From the NCBI GenBank assembly GCA_037178855.1, contig JASJZC010000004.1, positions 3,410,001 through 3,474,000 of the forward strand: 64,000 nt of DNA, given 5' to 3'. This document shows, one piece after another, positions 25,001-36,325 of the stretch (position 1 is the stretch's first letter; every line of letters starts with the position of its first letter). Position numbers and translations under genes: made by a program. The notes beneath the pieces are model-generated. The model searched no databases. It was not told where the DNA came from and saw only the letters and a program-made list of their open reading frames with translations. Origin of the DNA: Oscheius sp. JU75. Taxonomy: Eukaryota > Nematoda > Chromadorea > Rhabditida > Rhabditidae.

Positions 25001-25292
25001 ATGTCAGGTGAGACTACGTGCGTATGGAACTAAACTATCCAATTCGAGAAAAAAGGAAACGCGAAGGATCAAAATGTGCCAGATGAAAGGAAAAAGGAGT
25101 GGAGGAAAACAAGAGATTGGAGATTTGGCAAACGAGTCGAATGAAAACTAATGTCGCAGAGCCAGACTGCCGCTCGAACGGGGTCAATTCTGACACCCGC
25201 GCTCTCAATGATATCATAAAGTTATACATTTATTTGTTAAATCGTAATTAGTGACAAAAAGAAACTCTTGAGAAGTCGAAGAAAGTCTGTCG

Positions 25293-25895
25293 TTATCCTT
25301 GGAACATTCTCTGCTCCCAGTCGTCCTCTCCAGCCATGTAGTCGTGCATCTGGGGACTATGAGCCACGGCGATGAGTCCAAGGAAGAGATCGAAAGTGGC
25401 CTTGGTCAATAGGAACCAGAAGAGGTAAAAGCGCTCATCGACGGTCAAGTTGAAGAATCCACAACTGTTGGCCGAAGGACTGCAGTCTCCGTCTTTGATG
25501 GCAACCACGAGTCCGAGTGAAATCATAGCCAAAGCGTTGGCTATCTCGAGGGCCACGAAGAAGAGCAACATCCGTATGCTCGGTCGACAGGCATGGATCA
25601 GAGCAATGAAGAAGATGACGACTTCCACATAGGCGAAGATGGTCATCGGAAGGTAGGCTAGGCTGCCAAGGATATAGGCTGTCAGAACGGATGTGAAGAC
25701 GACGAGCAGCATCAATACTTGAGTGACGATGAGGAAGATCTTGAATCCGCGCATCTCCTCCACATCGTCCTGACATCCGTCGCAGTGGTTGTGATGCGGA
25801 GGTGGCGGTGAGTTGAGAGACCAGGAGGTGATCGTTAGAGGGCTCGCTGCTGTCGGCGCTGGATGGCTGCCTCTACTTGATCGCGACGACATCAT
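25293..25895 (-). CDS. Four-helix membrane protein, family not recognised
   Basis: Single exon, 200 residues from the ATG at 25895. A Ser/Pro-rich N-terminus with a PPPPHHNHCDGC segment is followed by four hydrophobic helices: IFLIVTQVLMLLVVFTSVL, YVEVVIFFIALIHAC, LFFVALEIANALAMISLGLV, and YLFWFLLTKATFDLFLGLIA. A hydrophilic loop with two cysteines sits between helices 3 and 4. The frame is open further upstream to 25997, inside the hairpin at 25992-26044, but the first Met after the upstream intron-like sequence is the safer start. Topology resembles MARVEL/tetraspan proteins in general; no specific motif supports a name. Confidence 0.6.
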   Translation of the reverse strand: MMSSRSSRGSHPAPTAASPLTITSWSLNSPPPPHHNHCDGCQDDVEEMRGFKIFLIVTQVLMLLVVFTSVLTAYILGSLAYLPMTIFAYVEVVIFFIALIHACRPSIRMLLFFVALEIANALAMISLGLVVAIKDGDCSPSANSCGFFNLTVDERFYLFWFLLTKATFDLFLGLIAVAHSPQMHDYMAGEDDWEQRMFQG

Positions 25896-25991
25896 GATCA
25901 GCGGGAAGACCAAGTAGAACTGAACAATTACGGGCCCTTGAGAGCAATCAGAGCAAAGCTTGTATGTTCTAACTTTGAAAACACTGCATAC

Positions 25992-26044
25992 TTGCAAAGA
26001 ATCGGAAAGTAATTTTGAAAGAATTACTTTCCGATTCTTTGCAA
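25992..26044. repeat. Perfect 23-bp inverted repeat with 7-nt loop
   Basis: Bases 25992-26014 are the exact reverse complement of 26022-26044, with TTGAAAG between. It lies just upstream of the four-helix protein gene (minus) and just before a possible plus-strand start at 26045, so it sits in a putative divergent promoter. Could be a snap-back duplication, a small RNA precursor or a regulatory palindrome. Confidence 0.9.
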
Positions 26045-26587
26045 ATGTTTCGGAGCTTTAGGCTTACTCTACCATTCTCCGAACATGCCTGTGGTCGCCA
26101 TCAGAATTTGAGAAGACGGCTTCCGCTGACGGACTTTTTCAATCTAATCTGAAACGTCTTCCAGATATCTGAAGCCCTCGAAGAGCTACGCCACCGGGGA
26201 ACGTGAATGGACAAACCGTCGTTTCCGCTGTATCAAGCTCTGGCTCAACTACTGCCTCATCGGTCTCAAGAGGATGAGGAAATACGAGTCTATCCAGCCA
26301 ACACAATCTGCAGTCTGTCTATCTGGAGGGCAAGATCAGTCAACACGAGAATCTGTTTCTATTCGGCTTCGCGTCCTCAACGCCTTCCGGATACAGTACT
26401 CTGAGAAGGGACTGAGCGCCGTCCGGAACTCGAAGTATACACCCGTTTTATCTGGCGTTCATCAACAAACCAAGTGACCAAAAAATTTGCTCAGCACAAG
26501 AATGACGTCAATCTGATAAAGTTGCCTCCCAATCTATCTCCTCCTCCATCCGAAGCCGCCGTCTCAACCACTCCGATCACCTCTTGA
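26045..26587 (+). CDS. Unidentified basic protein gene, splicing unresolved
   Basis: Coding-like sequence on the plus strand with an AATAAA at about 26,658. Frame from 26,164 reads YLKPSKSYATGEREWTNRRF and stays open to 26,476; a second frame from about 26,400 (TRFIWRSSTNQVTKKF onward) ends at TGA 26587. An intron or frameshift near 26,400 would be needed to join them. A possible first exon starts at 26045 (MFRSFRLTLPFSEH) and would need a GC donor to join in phase. The small, Arg-rich, possibly mitochondrial-type N-terminus suggests a mitochondrial ribosomal or similar protein, but this is only a guess. Confidence 0.35.
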
Positions 26588-26833
26588 TTAGCTGTCTCCA
26601 GATGTGACAAGAAAAACTAGTCATTATGATCTCCTTTGATTGCAAACATGTCGATAAAATAAAGAAGCACGCTCATAGATGATTTTGTAAAGAGAAATAG
26701 AAAGAAAACGACGGATTGATTGAAGGGTGGAAACTACGAGAAGAAACCAAATCTGGGTTCAAATTTCATTCTTTGAACCCAGTCCACCCAGTCTTCTATG
26801 TCTTTTGGGACGAAAACGAAAGAAAACTCCATG

Positions 26834-26839
26834 TTTATT
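26834..26839 (-). terminator. Poly(A) signal of the small membrane protein gene
   Basis: AATAAA on the minus strand, 24 bp beyond the stop codon at 26863. Confidence 0.6.
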
Positions 26840-26862
26840 CGGTAATGTGCACGAAAAAACAA

Positions 26863-27269
26863 TTACTGCTTGGGCGGCATCTTCTCCTCTTGGATGCCGT
26901 ATGGCTTCAGAGCAGGGATCTTTTCCTTCAGCCAGCGGACGTAGAAAAGTTCTTGTTGTTGATTGGGACTGACCAGGGAAGGGTTATTCTGGATCTTATA
27001 GTAGGCCTAAAGAAACAGATGAATGTAAACATCAGTGGCACTTGTCTACCTTAAGGGACTTTCGTTTTTTGAACGAAACAAAGCTCTTGTTTTTTGAGGG
27101 ACTGTCAATTTTCTGAATACCAAAAAACCTTCTTTACAATGCGAGCTCCTCAGAACAACAAAAGTCCCATAAGATAGATAAGAGCGAAATCACCAACATA
27201 ATGCATGGTAACTATCAGTCCAGTAAAGAGTCCCCACTCCTTCCAAGTTCGCGACGTTATTTTGACCAT
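26863..27269 (-). CDS. Small single-helix membrane protein, about 80 residues
   Basis: Two exons on the minus strand. Exon 1 starts at 27269 right after CTTTTAG and reads MVKITSRTWKEWGLFTGLIV, then a hydrophobic stretch to about LIYLMG. Exon 2 begins after TTTCTTTAG near 27,008 with AYYKIQNNPSLVSPN and ends PALKPYGIQEEKMPPKQ at the TAA 26863-26865. The exact donor in exon 1 is uncertain (GTTGGT after MHY is in phase). Basic N-terminus, one helix, and a short polar tail resemble small subunits of mitochondrial inner-membrane complexes or assembly factors such as SMIM20, but no diagnostic residue is seen. Confidence 0.5.
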
Positions 27270-28006
27270 CTAAAAGTTGTATACGGGGTCAAAAGAGAGA
27301 AGAAAGATCGGCAATCGAGAAGAACGAAACAGTTAGACAAATAAATGAACAAGACAACAGGATATATTTTTATTCTGAGTAAAAAGCTTGCAATGTGCAA
27401 CGATCAAAGAGAGTTGACATCTCCCGTAGCTGGGGAGTAGGGCAAGTGTTTCACCGAGATTTGAAGTAGCACATTCTGGGGGAAATAGGGTAAAATTGTG
27501 AACAAACATGGGTGGTACATGTGTGCCTGGTTCGGCAAGAATTGCCCGTGGGAAGGGGAGAAATGTTATACTCGTAAAGTGCTCTGGTCAGACACAAAAG
27601 ATAGGTTCTCGACGACCTTATACAAATTAAGAGTTGTCCTAAAACTAATAAACACAAAAGACAAACTTGTATGGCAACTAAAGGATCATAACCGAGATAT
27701 AGGGGGCCACAATAACGAAACGAGAACCGAACCAAGAGGAAAATACCGAAATGGAGCAATGGAATATGCGAGATAAGAAGGCAAGGTGGTCAGGATGGAT
27801 AGAGGAAATACACATAACAAACTATTTGTTTCAGGATATGAGCAAAAGTTGAGAGATATTGCTCGTGGAGCAGAACAAATATACCCGTCGATGTAGATAA
27901 GAAGCTCCTAGACCTGTACCGGGGGCTCGTAGTAGATTGGAGCTGAAAAAACAGGTCAGAAACATCGAAACACAAACTGTTGGTAGCACTAGAAGAGGCG
28001 CCCTGA
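27270..28006. other. AT-rich stretch, no gene seen
   Basis: No frame with coding character or coherent splice sites on either strand. Confidence 0.4.
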
Positions 28007-28364
28007 CTCGATTTGACGCACTATTGCGTACTGTCCGAAAACAGGATGTTTGCATTTTCCAATCGTTATGATTCATTACCTACAATTGCAAATGTGTTCA
28101 ATCGACTCAGCACAGAAATATATATCAGTTCCGTCTATTTGGATGTCGAAATTAGCGACAAACTTAAACAACAATGACACATGTCGTTTTTACACTAACT
28201 TCCATTTTCGGATAATTTTCGTTATAAAGTAGACGTTACAAGAGTAATCTTGAGTCGCTGAGTCGATTAAACACTCTTTCAGATTTATTAAAACGGTTAA
28301 GAACGTTAAAAAAGATTCCAAAATCCCATTTCTCGTGCAGTACGCAATAGTGCGTCAAATCAAG
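28007..28364. mobile_element. Palindromic MITE-like element, about 355 bp
   Basis: The outer ends are 24-bp perfect inverted repeats: 28010-28033 and 28338-28361, core GACGCACTATTGCGTAC. The inner ends of the arms match again: 28094-28111 against 28257-28274 (TTCAATCGACTCAGC type), at the same distance from each terminus. The arms are about 105 bp and imperfect between these blocks; about 145 bp of non-repeated sequence separates them. There is no coding capacity. It ends 8 bp from the stop codon of the disordered minus-strand gene. Clear target-site duplications were not found. Confidence 0.7.
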
Positions 28365-28371
28365 TTGCCTG

Positions 28372-31300
28372 CTATAGTACTACTACCATACTATTACCTG
28401 GTCCCTCGTTGACGAAAGCATTCCAGCGCTTGAGCATAATGTCCGCTAGTGCTCTGTGATTTTCGTCGACCGGCTTCGCGTCCACAGCCATACCTCTGGC
28501 GAATTGGATTGTTTTTCCGTTGACAGCCAGAACAAATGGGTTGTTGGTCGGAGCTGAAAGACACAGGTAAAGTTTAAAGAGTTCGAAGAAAAAAAAACTT
28601 GAATAAAAGGTACCTGGACTATCGGCAGACTGATTGTCAGCCTCGACATTGTTGGCACCAGCCGACTCATCGTAGAAAAAGGATAATCCAGTCGAGTCGG
28701 CAGACTTTCCAGCATTTTCGGGCAACAAGACTGGAGCAGCTGGTGATGACGAGTCGTCAGTCGACTTGGATGGAATGGTGCTTGAGGTGACTTCGGGACC
28801 AGCCGATTCGAGACGCTGGGCAGGAGGCGGACTAGGCGAAACTCCAGGCGTTCCACTGGGCAGATTGGCACAGGCAGGAGAGTTTTCGCGACCTTAATCA
28901 ATCGAATGTTTCACGTGAATGAAAACAAATTACTTTGTTCAGCAGATTTCTTGGCAGCGTCAGCATAAGAAAATCCTCGCTCGGGCGTGACGCTTTCGTT
29001 TGTGCTGGCAATGGGAAGTACCATCTGAAACTCCATTGTTAGAAAGAAGGTTAGAGGAATGGCGGGTTGTCTGTTTGGGGGCAAACATCTAGGAAATCGA
29101 TAAGGTAAGCGGTGGACAGTGTGTACCGCAGCACAAGATAGAGATAGGAATCGCTAAACACTGCAAAGATCGCGGGGACTTATTTCCTGTGACCTTCAAT
29201 AACATCACGTACCTCCTCATTAGCATCCATATAATCGGAATCGGCAGTCGACTCCAGTCGCTCATGCTTCTTCTTGCTCTCTTTGAAGGGGACCATTTTG
29301 ACCTTTGTATGCGTCTCCGGCTGAAAGCATTCTTTGCATTTTGAGAAACAAAATTTCGCCTACCTTCTTTTCGTTCAGGTAGTCGCCCAAGGAGATATTT
29401 TGGGGCTGAGGATGATGACGAGCCGGGGGCATCTTGTTCAGACGCGGATCTTCCATGGAATTCCGACGAGGCTGCTGTGGCTGAGGGGGTCCACGGCGCT
29501 CCACTTTGCCAGTCGATCTAAAATGCTGGAGTTATGAGCACAATCCAAAACTTAAAATAAAATAAATTTAAAAAAAAAACGAACCCATTGCGCTGATTCT
29601 GATTCTGCGACATCGAGCTTTTCTTCTTGGCGGTTACCGTGACGAACTCGGCCTCGTTGTTCACCTCCTTTTCCAGATTGGAGACATCATCTGAGTCAGC
29701 ACGATAGTTGGCTCCGTCAATCATGACGTCGGAGGGAGTAGAGGTCACCGTGCTAGCGACCCCCTCATCGGCAGACAGGTATTCTTCTTCGGCATCTTCG
29801 GTAGAAGTACGTTTAGCAGGGGCAGCTGGCTGAGCGACATCAGAAGTAGGATTCGGTGCTTCTGCAGCGACAGGAGTAGTACTGTCATTAGTGGCGCCCT
29901 TCTTGTTCTTCTTGTTTGGCGACTTTTTGTCCCTGCAAATGAGAATTGAAAGAAGTGATATATAAATCATACTTGTTCATGCTGCCGGTTGTGGTAGGAT
30001 TTTGCGACTTGTTGCTCTGCGCAGCCGCCGGCGCCTTTCCGTTATGATTTCCGATGGTTGCAGCGGCCTTGTCTTTCTTGGGGTTGTTCTGTCTACGACG
30101 ACGCTCCTGTTGCTGAACGTCCTCGCTTTGATTGCCCTCGATGGAAGCAACGAGCTCTTCAATGGTTGTTTCCGTTCCGACGCCCGGGAATTCTGAAAAA
30201 CAACCATTTTTCAAAAGAAAAGTAATGGGAAGGTGGGAAGCAAAATATTGTACAAAAATGTCTACTAATTCGAGGAGGATTTTAGAAGTGGGCCAAAACG
30301 ACGACGCGCGACACAGTTGCGCTGGCAGAGGAGAAAAAACCGCGTCGAGAGTATGTGAGATACGACGAGCAGCAGGCTGAAGCGCGGCCGAAATAGCGCA
30401 GCCATGTCGGACAGCACAGAGACTAGCCGCGATGCGAGAGAATATAGACAGGAAGGAGGGAGCAGATGCACGAGACAAACGGTCAGCTGGCCTAGTGCCA
30501 AACAAAACGAACAGAAAAGGAATGAACAGATTAGGCTACTTTGTCGAGAGGATAAACTCGAAGCTAGACTGCTCTGCAAGTAAGATGACTACGTTTGTAA
30601 GAGGAAACATAACTTGAGCTAGTCGCGAAGGGAAGAACTGTGAATGTGAACGACTGATCGGAGGCGCGCAGCTTTGCATAGAGTGAGCGCGTTGTGTCAA
30701 GGTTTCTGACAAATCTCGACGTGCCAAAGCAAAATCTTCGCTTATACTTTTTGTTCAAACTCCAAAGTTTGTAAAAGAAGCGCTTTCTGACTTTTTTTTT
30801 ACTAGAAAACATTGAAAGTGAAGTTGATCGTGAAAATCGATTCCCACCTGATTCTCCGACAGTTCGAACTCCTTTGTTGGCCTTCTGTTTCTTCTTCTCA
30901 AGTCTCTTCTTCGATTGGAGAAACTTCGACTCCTCCAATCGATCCGTAGAGTGGAGAGTTCCCTGTAAAACAAACAAATTAGATGATGTGAGCCATTTTT
31001 GTAGGACCCGACCACTCTAATTGTCAAAGCGATATCTTGCCGATAGAGCGATAACAAAAGGCTTCTTGTGTTATGAAAATCATCAGCTGATAATGGTCGC
31101 GAGTGGGAAAAGGGCAACAAATTACTACAGGCGTTTGGAAAAGCACCCTACAACATAATATCATGCTCGGTTGTACGTGCAACGGAATAAACAAACCTTC
31201 TGCAACTTGTGCGCATCAAACGGCCTATGAGGTAGGAGGTACGGAGGAAACGAAGAAAACCCCAAATGCTCCAATTTAATATGATCCTCAGTCAGATGTT

Positions 31301-34300
31301 CTTTTTCTCCTACTGAACCGTCCGACATTGTATCACTTGTGCAATCCGAGGATCCCAATGAGCCCATTTCCCCAGGTTTGACGGTGTTCGTCTGTAGAAA
31401 AACGAAGATTATTAACACTACGTGTTGACAAGAATAGATAATCTAAGAGAGTGATAAAATTCAAGGCAGCATGCATGTTGTGCAACATGTTAATGGTTTA
31501 CGAGACGTTCTCGGGGTTGCACAAGGGGCCAAAACAATTCAACCATTGCAAAAACTCGTGCACGTTGTGATTACAAACTGGAATGAAAAGATGCAAATAT
31601 AGCAGGGGAATCTAGCAGACAGGATGATATGAGGAAAGAGTTTGGAATTAGAGAACAAATTCAAGTACTCACATAAGCCATTGTCAACGAAAAACTAGTG
31701 AAAAAGGAGCACTAGTTCTCATACAAAAGTGGGGCTGTTAGAACTCTAGAAGAACTAGAAGAAATTAACATTTTCAAAAGCTGTTGATAAAGAAAGCGTT
31801 GCTGATATCTGCCCAGAAAATCCCGAAATCGATAAAACATTGCGAAGACATAAAACAGCAGAATAAAACTTACGTCAAGAGCAGCGGGTAAATTCCAGTT
31901 GTACTGATTTCCGTCAATGAAAAAATATTGTCCGACAAAGTTACTGATCCATAAAGTGTAATTCTTTCCTATCATTACACGGAAAATCAGTAGAAAAGTC
32001 AGTAGCGTGGTGAAGAAAAAATTATTTGAGTGCAATGATTTTCGCGCGAATATATCGCTAGCGAAATAAACTAGCGGGAAACCGGTGTTTTGTAATTCTT
32101 GTCCTTTTCAAAGCAGTAGTAAAGATGTCACCCCGGTTCGACTTGACTCATAATTGCGTACTAAATGAGTACAGCATTTTTTGCGGTTTTCTGTGTTTGT
32201 CCTTTTTTTTCGGCTCGAAAATGTGTTTAATCAATCCAACGTAAATCTACCCTAGAAGTGCATAATTAAACTTAGATGTTTACTGAAAATTCCAAATCAT
32301 TGGGCAGAAGACCGCTCTCGTTGTTTTCAATTTCTCCATCTTTTCTGACGTTCAAGTGTACGTTACTAGTTACTACTTCACTACTACTAAGCTTTTTTGG
32401 ACAGATAAATTCGTCAAGGCTGTTTGTACGTCATGTGAACATAGTACGTATCGGTTAGAACAAACGGCTGTCACATAATATCAAAATAGGTAAAGTGTAA
32501 AGAGAAAGATATTTTATATGAGACGCTAATTGAACGGCAATGTTGAAACCTACTAGTGAACATTGATTGGCTGTTCGACACGCATTGACCTGTCAGTAAA
32601 TATAAAAATCAGCCGCTAGCGATTAGTCGCCTGTTCCAGGGGTTAATTACACAGTGAGTGGGGTTGGCAAGACCGAAAACGTGGAAGAAATCTAAAAATA
32701 CGGTACGCGATCGGACAGTGAGAGGACGTGTCGCAATTCAAGTCAATAACAGAAGACTGGGGAAATGACTAGAAAGTAAACACGATTGGAGAAAGGGACG
32801 TATCCATCATTTCAAAGTTTATCTAGCCAAACCACACTTCCTGTGATGGCTCAGGTCCCGTGTGGACGAAGCACGGTTCAAACAAAGGAAAACGGAAAGC
32901 AGTCGTCCTCCGCCGAAAAGTAGTGGCTGGAAAAGGGGCGGATCAGGGTGCCAACCCTTTCGCCATCGGATGGACAGCGCGACACAACGTAAACAGTGCG
33001 ACAATACTGGGATGAGCTTATAAACTGGGAACAAAGAGCAGCCGCCAAATCTAAACCGAGTCGCAACATGAAAAAAAAACATTTGGGTATGCTGGGAAAG
33101 GGCTCGGATTCAATATACCAAGAAAAACTGAAAAAATAGTTGTGATAGGAGAACAAAAAAGGCGTGTTTCGAAACAGGCAGAAGGAAACTTATTGGAAGA
33201 AATTTAAGAGGTTGTTTAAAGGGGGCTGTTCAAAACAAATGAGGCAAATCAATGCCCAATAAACGTTTCGAAAAAGAAAGTGCACGTGCAAGGATAGACA
33301 AGATGAACTCATTCCCACATGCGTAACGGAATGGTACTCATGTCTACGCGATTGAAATTTTTTCAGACATTCAGGCTAAAACGAGTGCGGGTGCGAGAGA
33401 AAAAGACTGCTCGTGCTAATGGCACCACCTAGATGGCACACAAACAGCTTATCTGCAGTCTCTCTCTTACACACATTTCCTCTGAAGATACCGCACAAAA
33501 TGAGCAGGCATAGAACCAGACGATTTACAGTAGACCCTTTGTTGAATTGTCCGAAAGTTGGCTTCTTACCGAGTACGTGTCCAAGCGGGTATACTGTGAA
33601 TCGCCATAGGGCCTTTCCTGCTGAATTGAATAAATTAGCAGAAAAGGGTAACCTAAGACAACCTTGTTGCCCATAAGGCTGTTCAGATCGCCAAGATGAC
33701 GTGACCGAAGACTACGACCAGCAATGTCATCGTCATCATCGTCTAGGTCATCCCGCAGTTTCTGATCTACCTTGTTTGGATCTTCCAGACTGCTGGTTCC
33801 CATGAAAGGTACTTCAGGCTGCTTCACATTCCAATCGGGCCATTCCTGGACGGTTTCCTCAACGTTGCCTGAAAATTGAATGAATTTGCCTCAAGAAGAG
33901 CGATGTTTTACTATATTTCAAAACAAGGGGTTTCTGTCCATTATCACCTACAGGTTAATTAGAACCAATTCCCTCTATATGCTGTCGATAGTGCAGTTTA
34001 CCCGTGAAACCATGGAAACAGCGAAATGACGAATAATAAGATATCGCGAAGTGCCGTCAAAAGGAAAAGCTACCTTTCGTATAAACTATTGGAGTTTTGA
34101 CTTCGGCCTTGATCTCGCAAGTCTTGGAAAGATCAGCCATCTCGACATCTTCTGGTCCATCTCCTCCGGCATCGATGTAGTCGAATTTTCGGTCATCAGT
34201 AACGTAACTAAACATGATATTGAAAGATAACAGGAAAAATTAAAATACGAGTAATATGGACTTCTAGCAAGATTCGCATTCGAATGCTGAGGACTGCCAG

Positions 34301-34613
34301 GGGGCGAAGTGGAAGGAGGATTTCTCGAGTCAAACGGCGTGCCTGAAACGTGGATAATAATTAAATAGTCGTTTTAAAACTTTGTTAATTGTGAACGAAT
34401 TGTAAGTAAAATTAGTCAAGAACAAGTATGAGCAAAAACGTTTACAGAACAGGAGCGATTTGGTACTGTGAAAACTAAAATGAGAAAGAACCTACCGTCT
34501 TTGCGTCTCTTCTTCTCGTCGCGCATTTGACGCTGCTCTTCGTTATCCTTCTCCCGGAGATTGTTTTCCATCCAATTCAGCTTCATTTCTTTTTGCTCGT
34601 CCAGATTCGACAT
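28372..34613 (-). CDS. Long disordered, charged protein spread over many exons; function unknown
   Basis: At least a dozen minus-strand exons with good splice signals and a shared low-complexity style. From the 5' side: MSNLDEQKEMKLNWMENNL (34614 down), GTPFDSRNPPSTSPPGSP, VTDDRKFDYIDAGGDG, QEWPDWNVKQPEVPFMG with a seven-residue Asp run, an acidic EKEHLTEDHIKLEHLGF exon near 31,300, a Lys-rich exon near 30,900, a Gln/Arg/Lys-rich pair at 29,600-30,190 with EFVTVTAKKKSS, a Pro/Gln/Arg-rich exon, ERGFSYADAAKKSAEQ, and a C-terminal block GLSFFYDESAG, NPFVLAVNGKTIQFARG, MLKRWNAFVNEGPG, stop at 28372. Introns reach over 2 kb. A further upstream exon (LGRLATPSYTRKSE) joins in phase near 34,670. It may be more than one gene. 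Possibly an RNA-related scaffold, but no domain is recognised. Confidence 0.5.
32143..32240 (+). repeat. Half copy of the 28 kb palindromic element
   Basis: Matches one arm: TTGACTCATAATTGCGTACT against TTGACGCACTATTGCGTACT (17 of 20), then GTGTTTAATCAAT about 62 bp later, the same spacing as in the left arm of the full element. It lies in a large intron of the disordered gene. Confidence 0.5.
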
Positions 34614-34869
34614 CGTGAGACAGCCCTATTGATACCAAATGATCTAAAACAAGCGAATAAGTACCTCAGATTTTCGAGTGTAAGAAGGAGTAGCAAGACG
34701 ACCAAGAAGCTCCTCGAAATGACCCTCTTCCAGTGCCTCCAACATTTGACTCGGACGCATACCGACCGGCTGAAAGCCCTCGATTTCGCAAACTATTAGG
34801 CGCAAAACTAACAACATCGTTAACGCTGTGGCTTTTAGTCACTCCTTTTTTCTTCGACATCGTCGTTGG

Positions 34870-35740
34870 CAACGCCAAAATGAGCAAAAAATTAAGTAAG
34901 GATTGGAGAAACGTCTGTTCTGTTGTGAAATCCAGGCTTAATTTGACATCCAAATGGAACCCGAGTCTGTAAAATGACGTTTTTACACTGTACGTCAAAG
35001 TTTATGAAAGGAAAATGGAAAATGGGTTTACCAATTGCTGGGAAACTAAAAATTGATTGTATGGCTCGTTGTAGCACTCAGCTCTGAGGAGTTGATAGAG
35101 CAGTGTACGTGAAATTGCGTGCGAATGGGTTAGACTAATAGCTGGAATATGATAGAAGTGATTTTACAAGAGAAAAAGGTGGGAAAGTAGATAAAACGAA
35201 GTAAAAGGATGAAATGTTAGAATTGAACCGTTCGAATTGGCGCGGCAAACTTTTACAGTAAGCATGGACCGTCTGCTTTGGCGGCAAACGAGAATAGTGT
35301 GTGTGAACAGTTATTTAGTCAGCCGAGGGCAGATAGAAACATCGAGATGCTCCATTCTCGGCCCAGATTTTGACGGGAGTGCCGGAAGTTTGAATAATAA
35401 GCAATTGTTATGGAAACGTCTGTCTTACACAGACCAATTATCAAATCAATGAGCTGTTTCTAGGAAGCTTCTCCTATTTGGCATATCCTCCGTGCATCAA
35501 TTAACAATCTTCATAACTCCTCGAAAAAAGTCAGATTCACACCTGTTTTTGGCAACCTCTCGGCGTCCTTGGGGGGAATAGGACCAGTATTTAGAGGCAT
35601 TCCGAGTCCCACTTCACTTGTTTCGTGACTGTCCTTCATTGTCCTTTCTGGAAACAGACCAACTATCCCGTTCAAAAGACTCCCACATGGATAGCGGCTG
35701 TCTATCGTTTCCCCACGCTTTATTACGGGAAAGGGCATTA
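34870..35740 (-). CDS. Coding-like minus-strand pieces, not assembled
   Basis: One segment ending near 35,545 reads YPCGSLLNGIVGLFP to PPKDAERLPKTG and stops at a GTGTGAATC donor. Another at about 34,885-34,975 reads TRVPFGCQIKPGFHN and ends at a TAA. They join in phase 0 after an ACAG acceptor. They may be 5' exons of the disordered gene or a small separate gene. No family recognised. Confidence 0.25.
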
Positions 35741-36325
35741 CCGATCATTGAGTAAAAATGTTTAGACTTCCACTGAATCTAATGTTTATCCCATCCAAGC
35801 CTCGTCACTCGCGTAATATATGTCTGGTACACCCCTCAATCCAAAACAAGCTCGACTGTTTTGACCAGCTTTTCCTCCATAAAAAGGGCTCCAGCCGGTC
35901 GAGGGCATTTGAACCAGTCTACCCTCCTCGCACTCTCCCTCTCGTACCGGCCGATACATATTGACCAACCGCATTCTGTTATAACTGTTGTGAGATCAGA
36001 GCTTTTCTAATCTGTACACTCTTGGGCACATCCCGCCATCGGAACTGGTCGACTGACTGTCCACCCCGACCGCTGACCGAAAAACCAGCTCGGAACAGCT
36101 GCGGCTTGCATTTTTCAAGGTCGCAGTTCTCTATCTGTGTGGCTTTCTCATTTTGGCATTTCTATTCACTCTCTTCTCTCAAATCGATTAGAACAATTTT
36201 CTGTTCTAGTTCCGAGCAAACAGTTTATTAGAAGAAGATAGAGGTCCTACTGGGCGATCTCTACCGATCTCCGTTTCCAAGGTACGACTAATTGGAGCTG
36301 TGTGCAAAAATACACTTGAGAGATC
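35741..36325. other. No convincing gene
   Basis: A minus-strand frame at 35,786-35,974 is open (PSTGWSPFYGG segment) but lacks matching splice signals on both sides; otherwise nothing is seen. Confidence 0.35.

Noticed and set aside
26750-26785. Short inverted repeat TGGGTTCAAA / TTTGAACCCA
   Set aside because: About 10-bp arms with a short loop and no conserved setting; within what chance gives in a window of this size.
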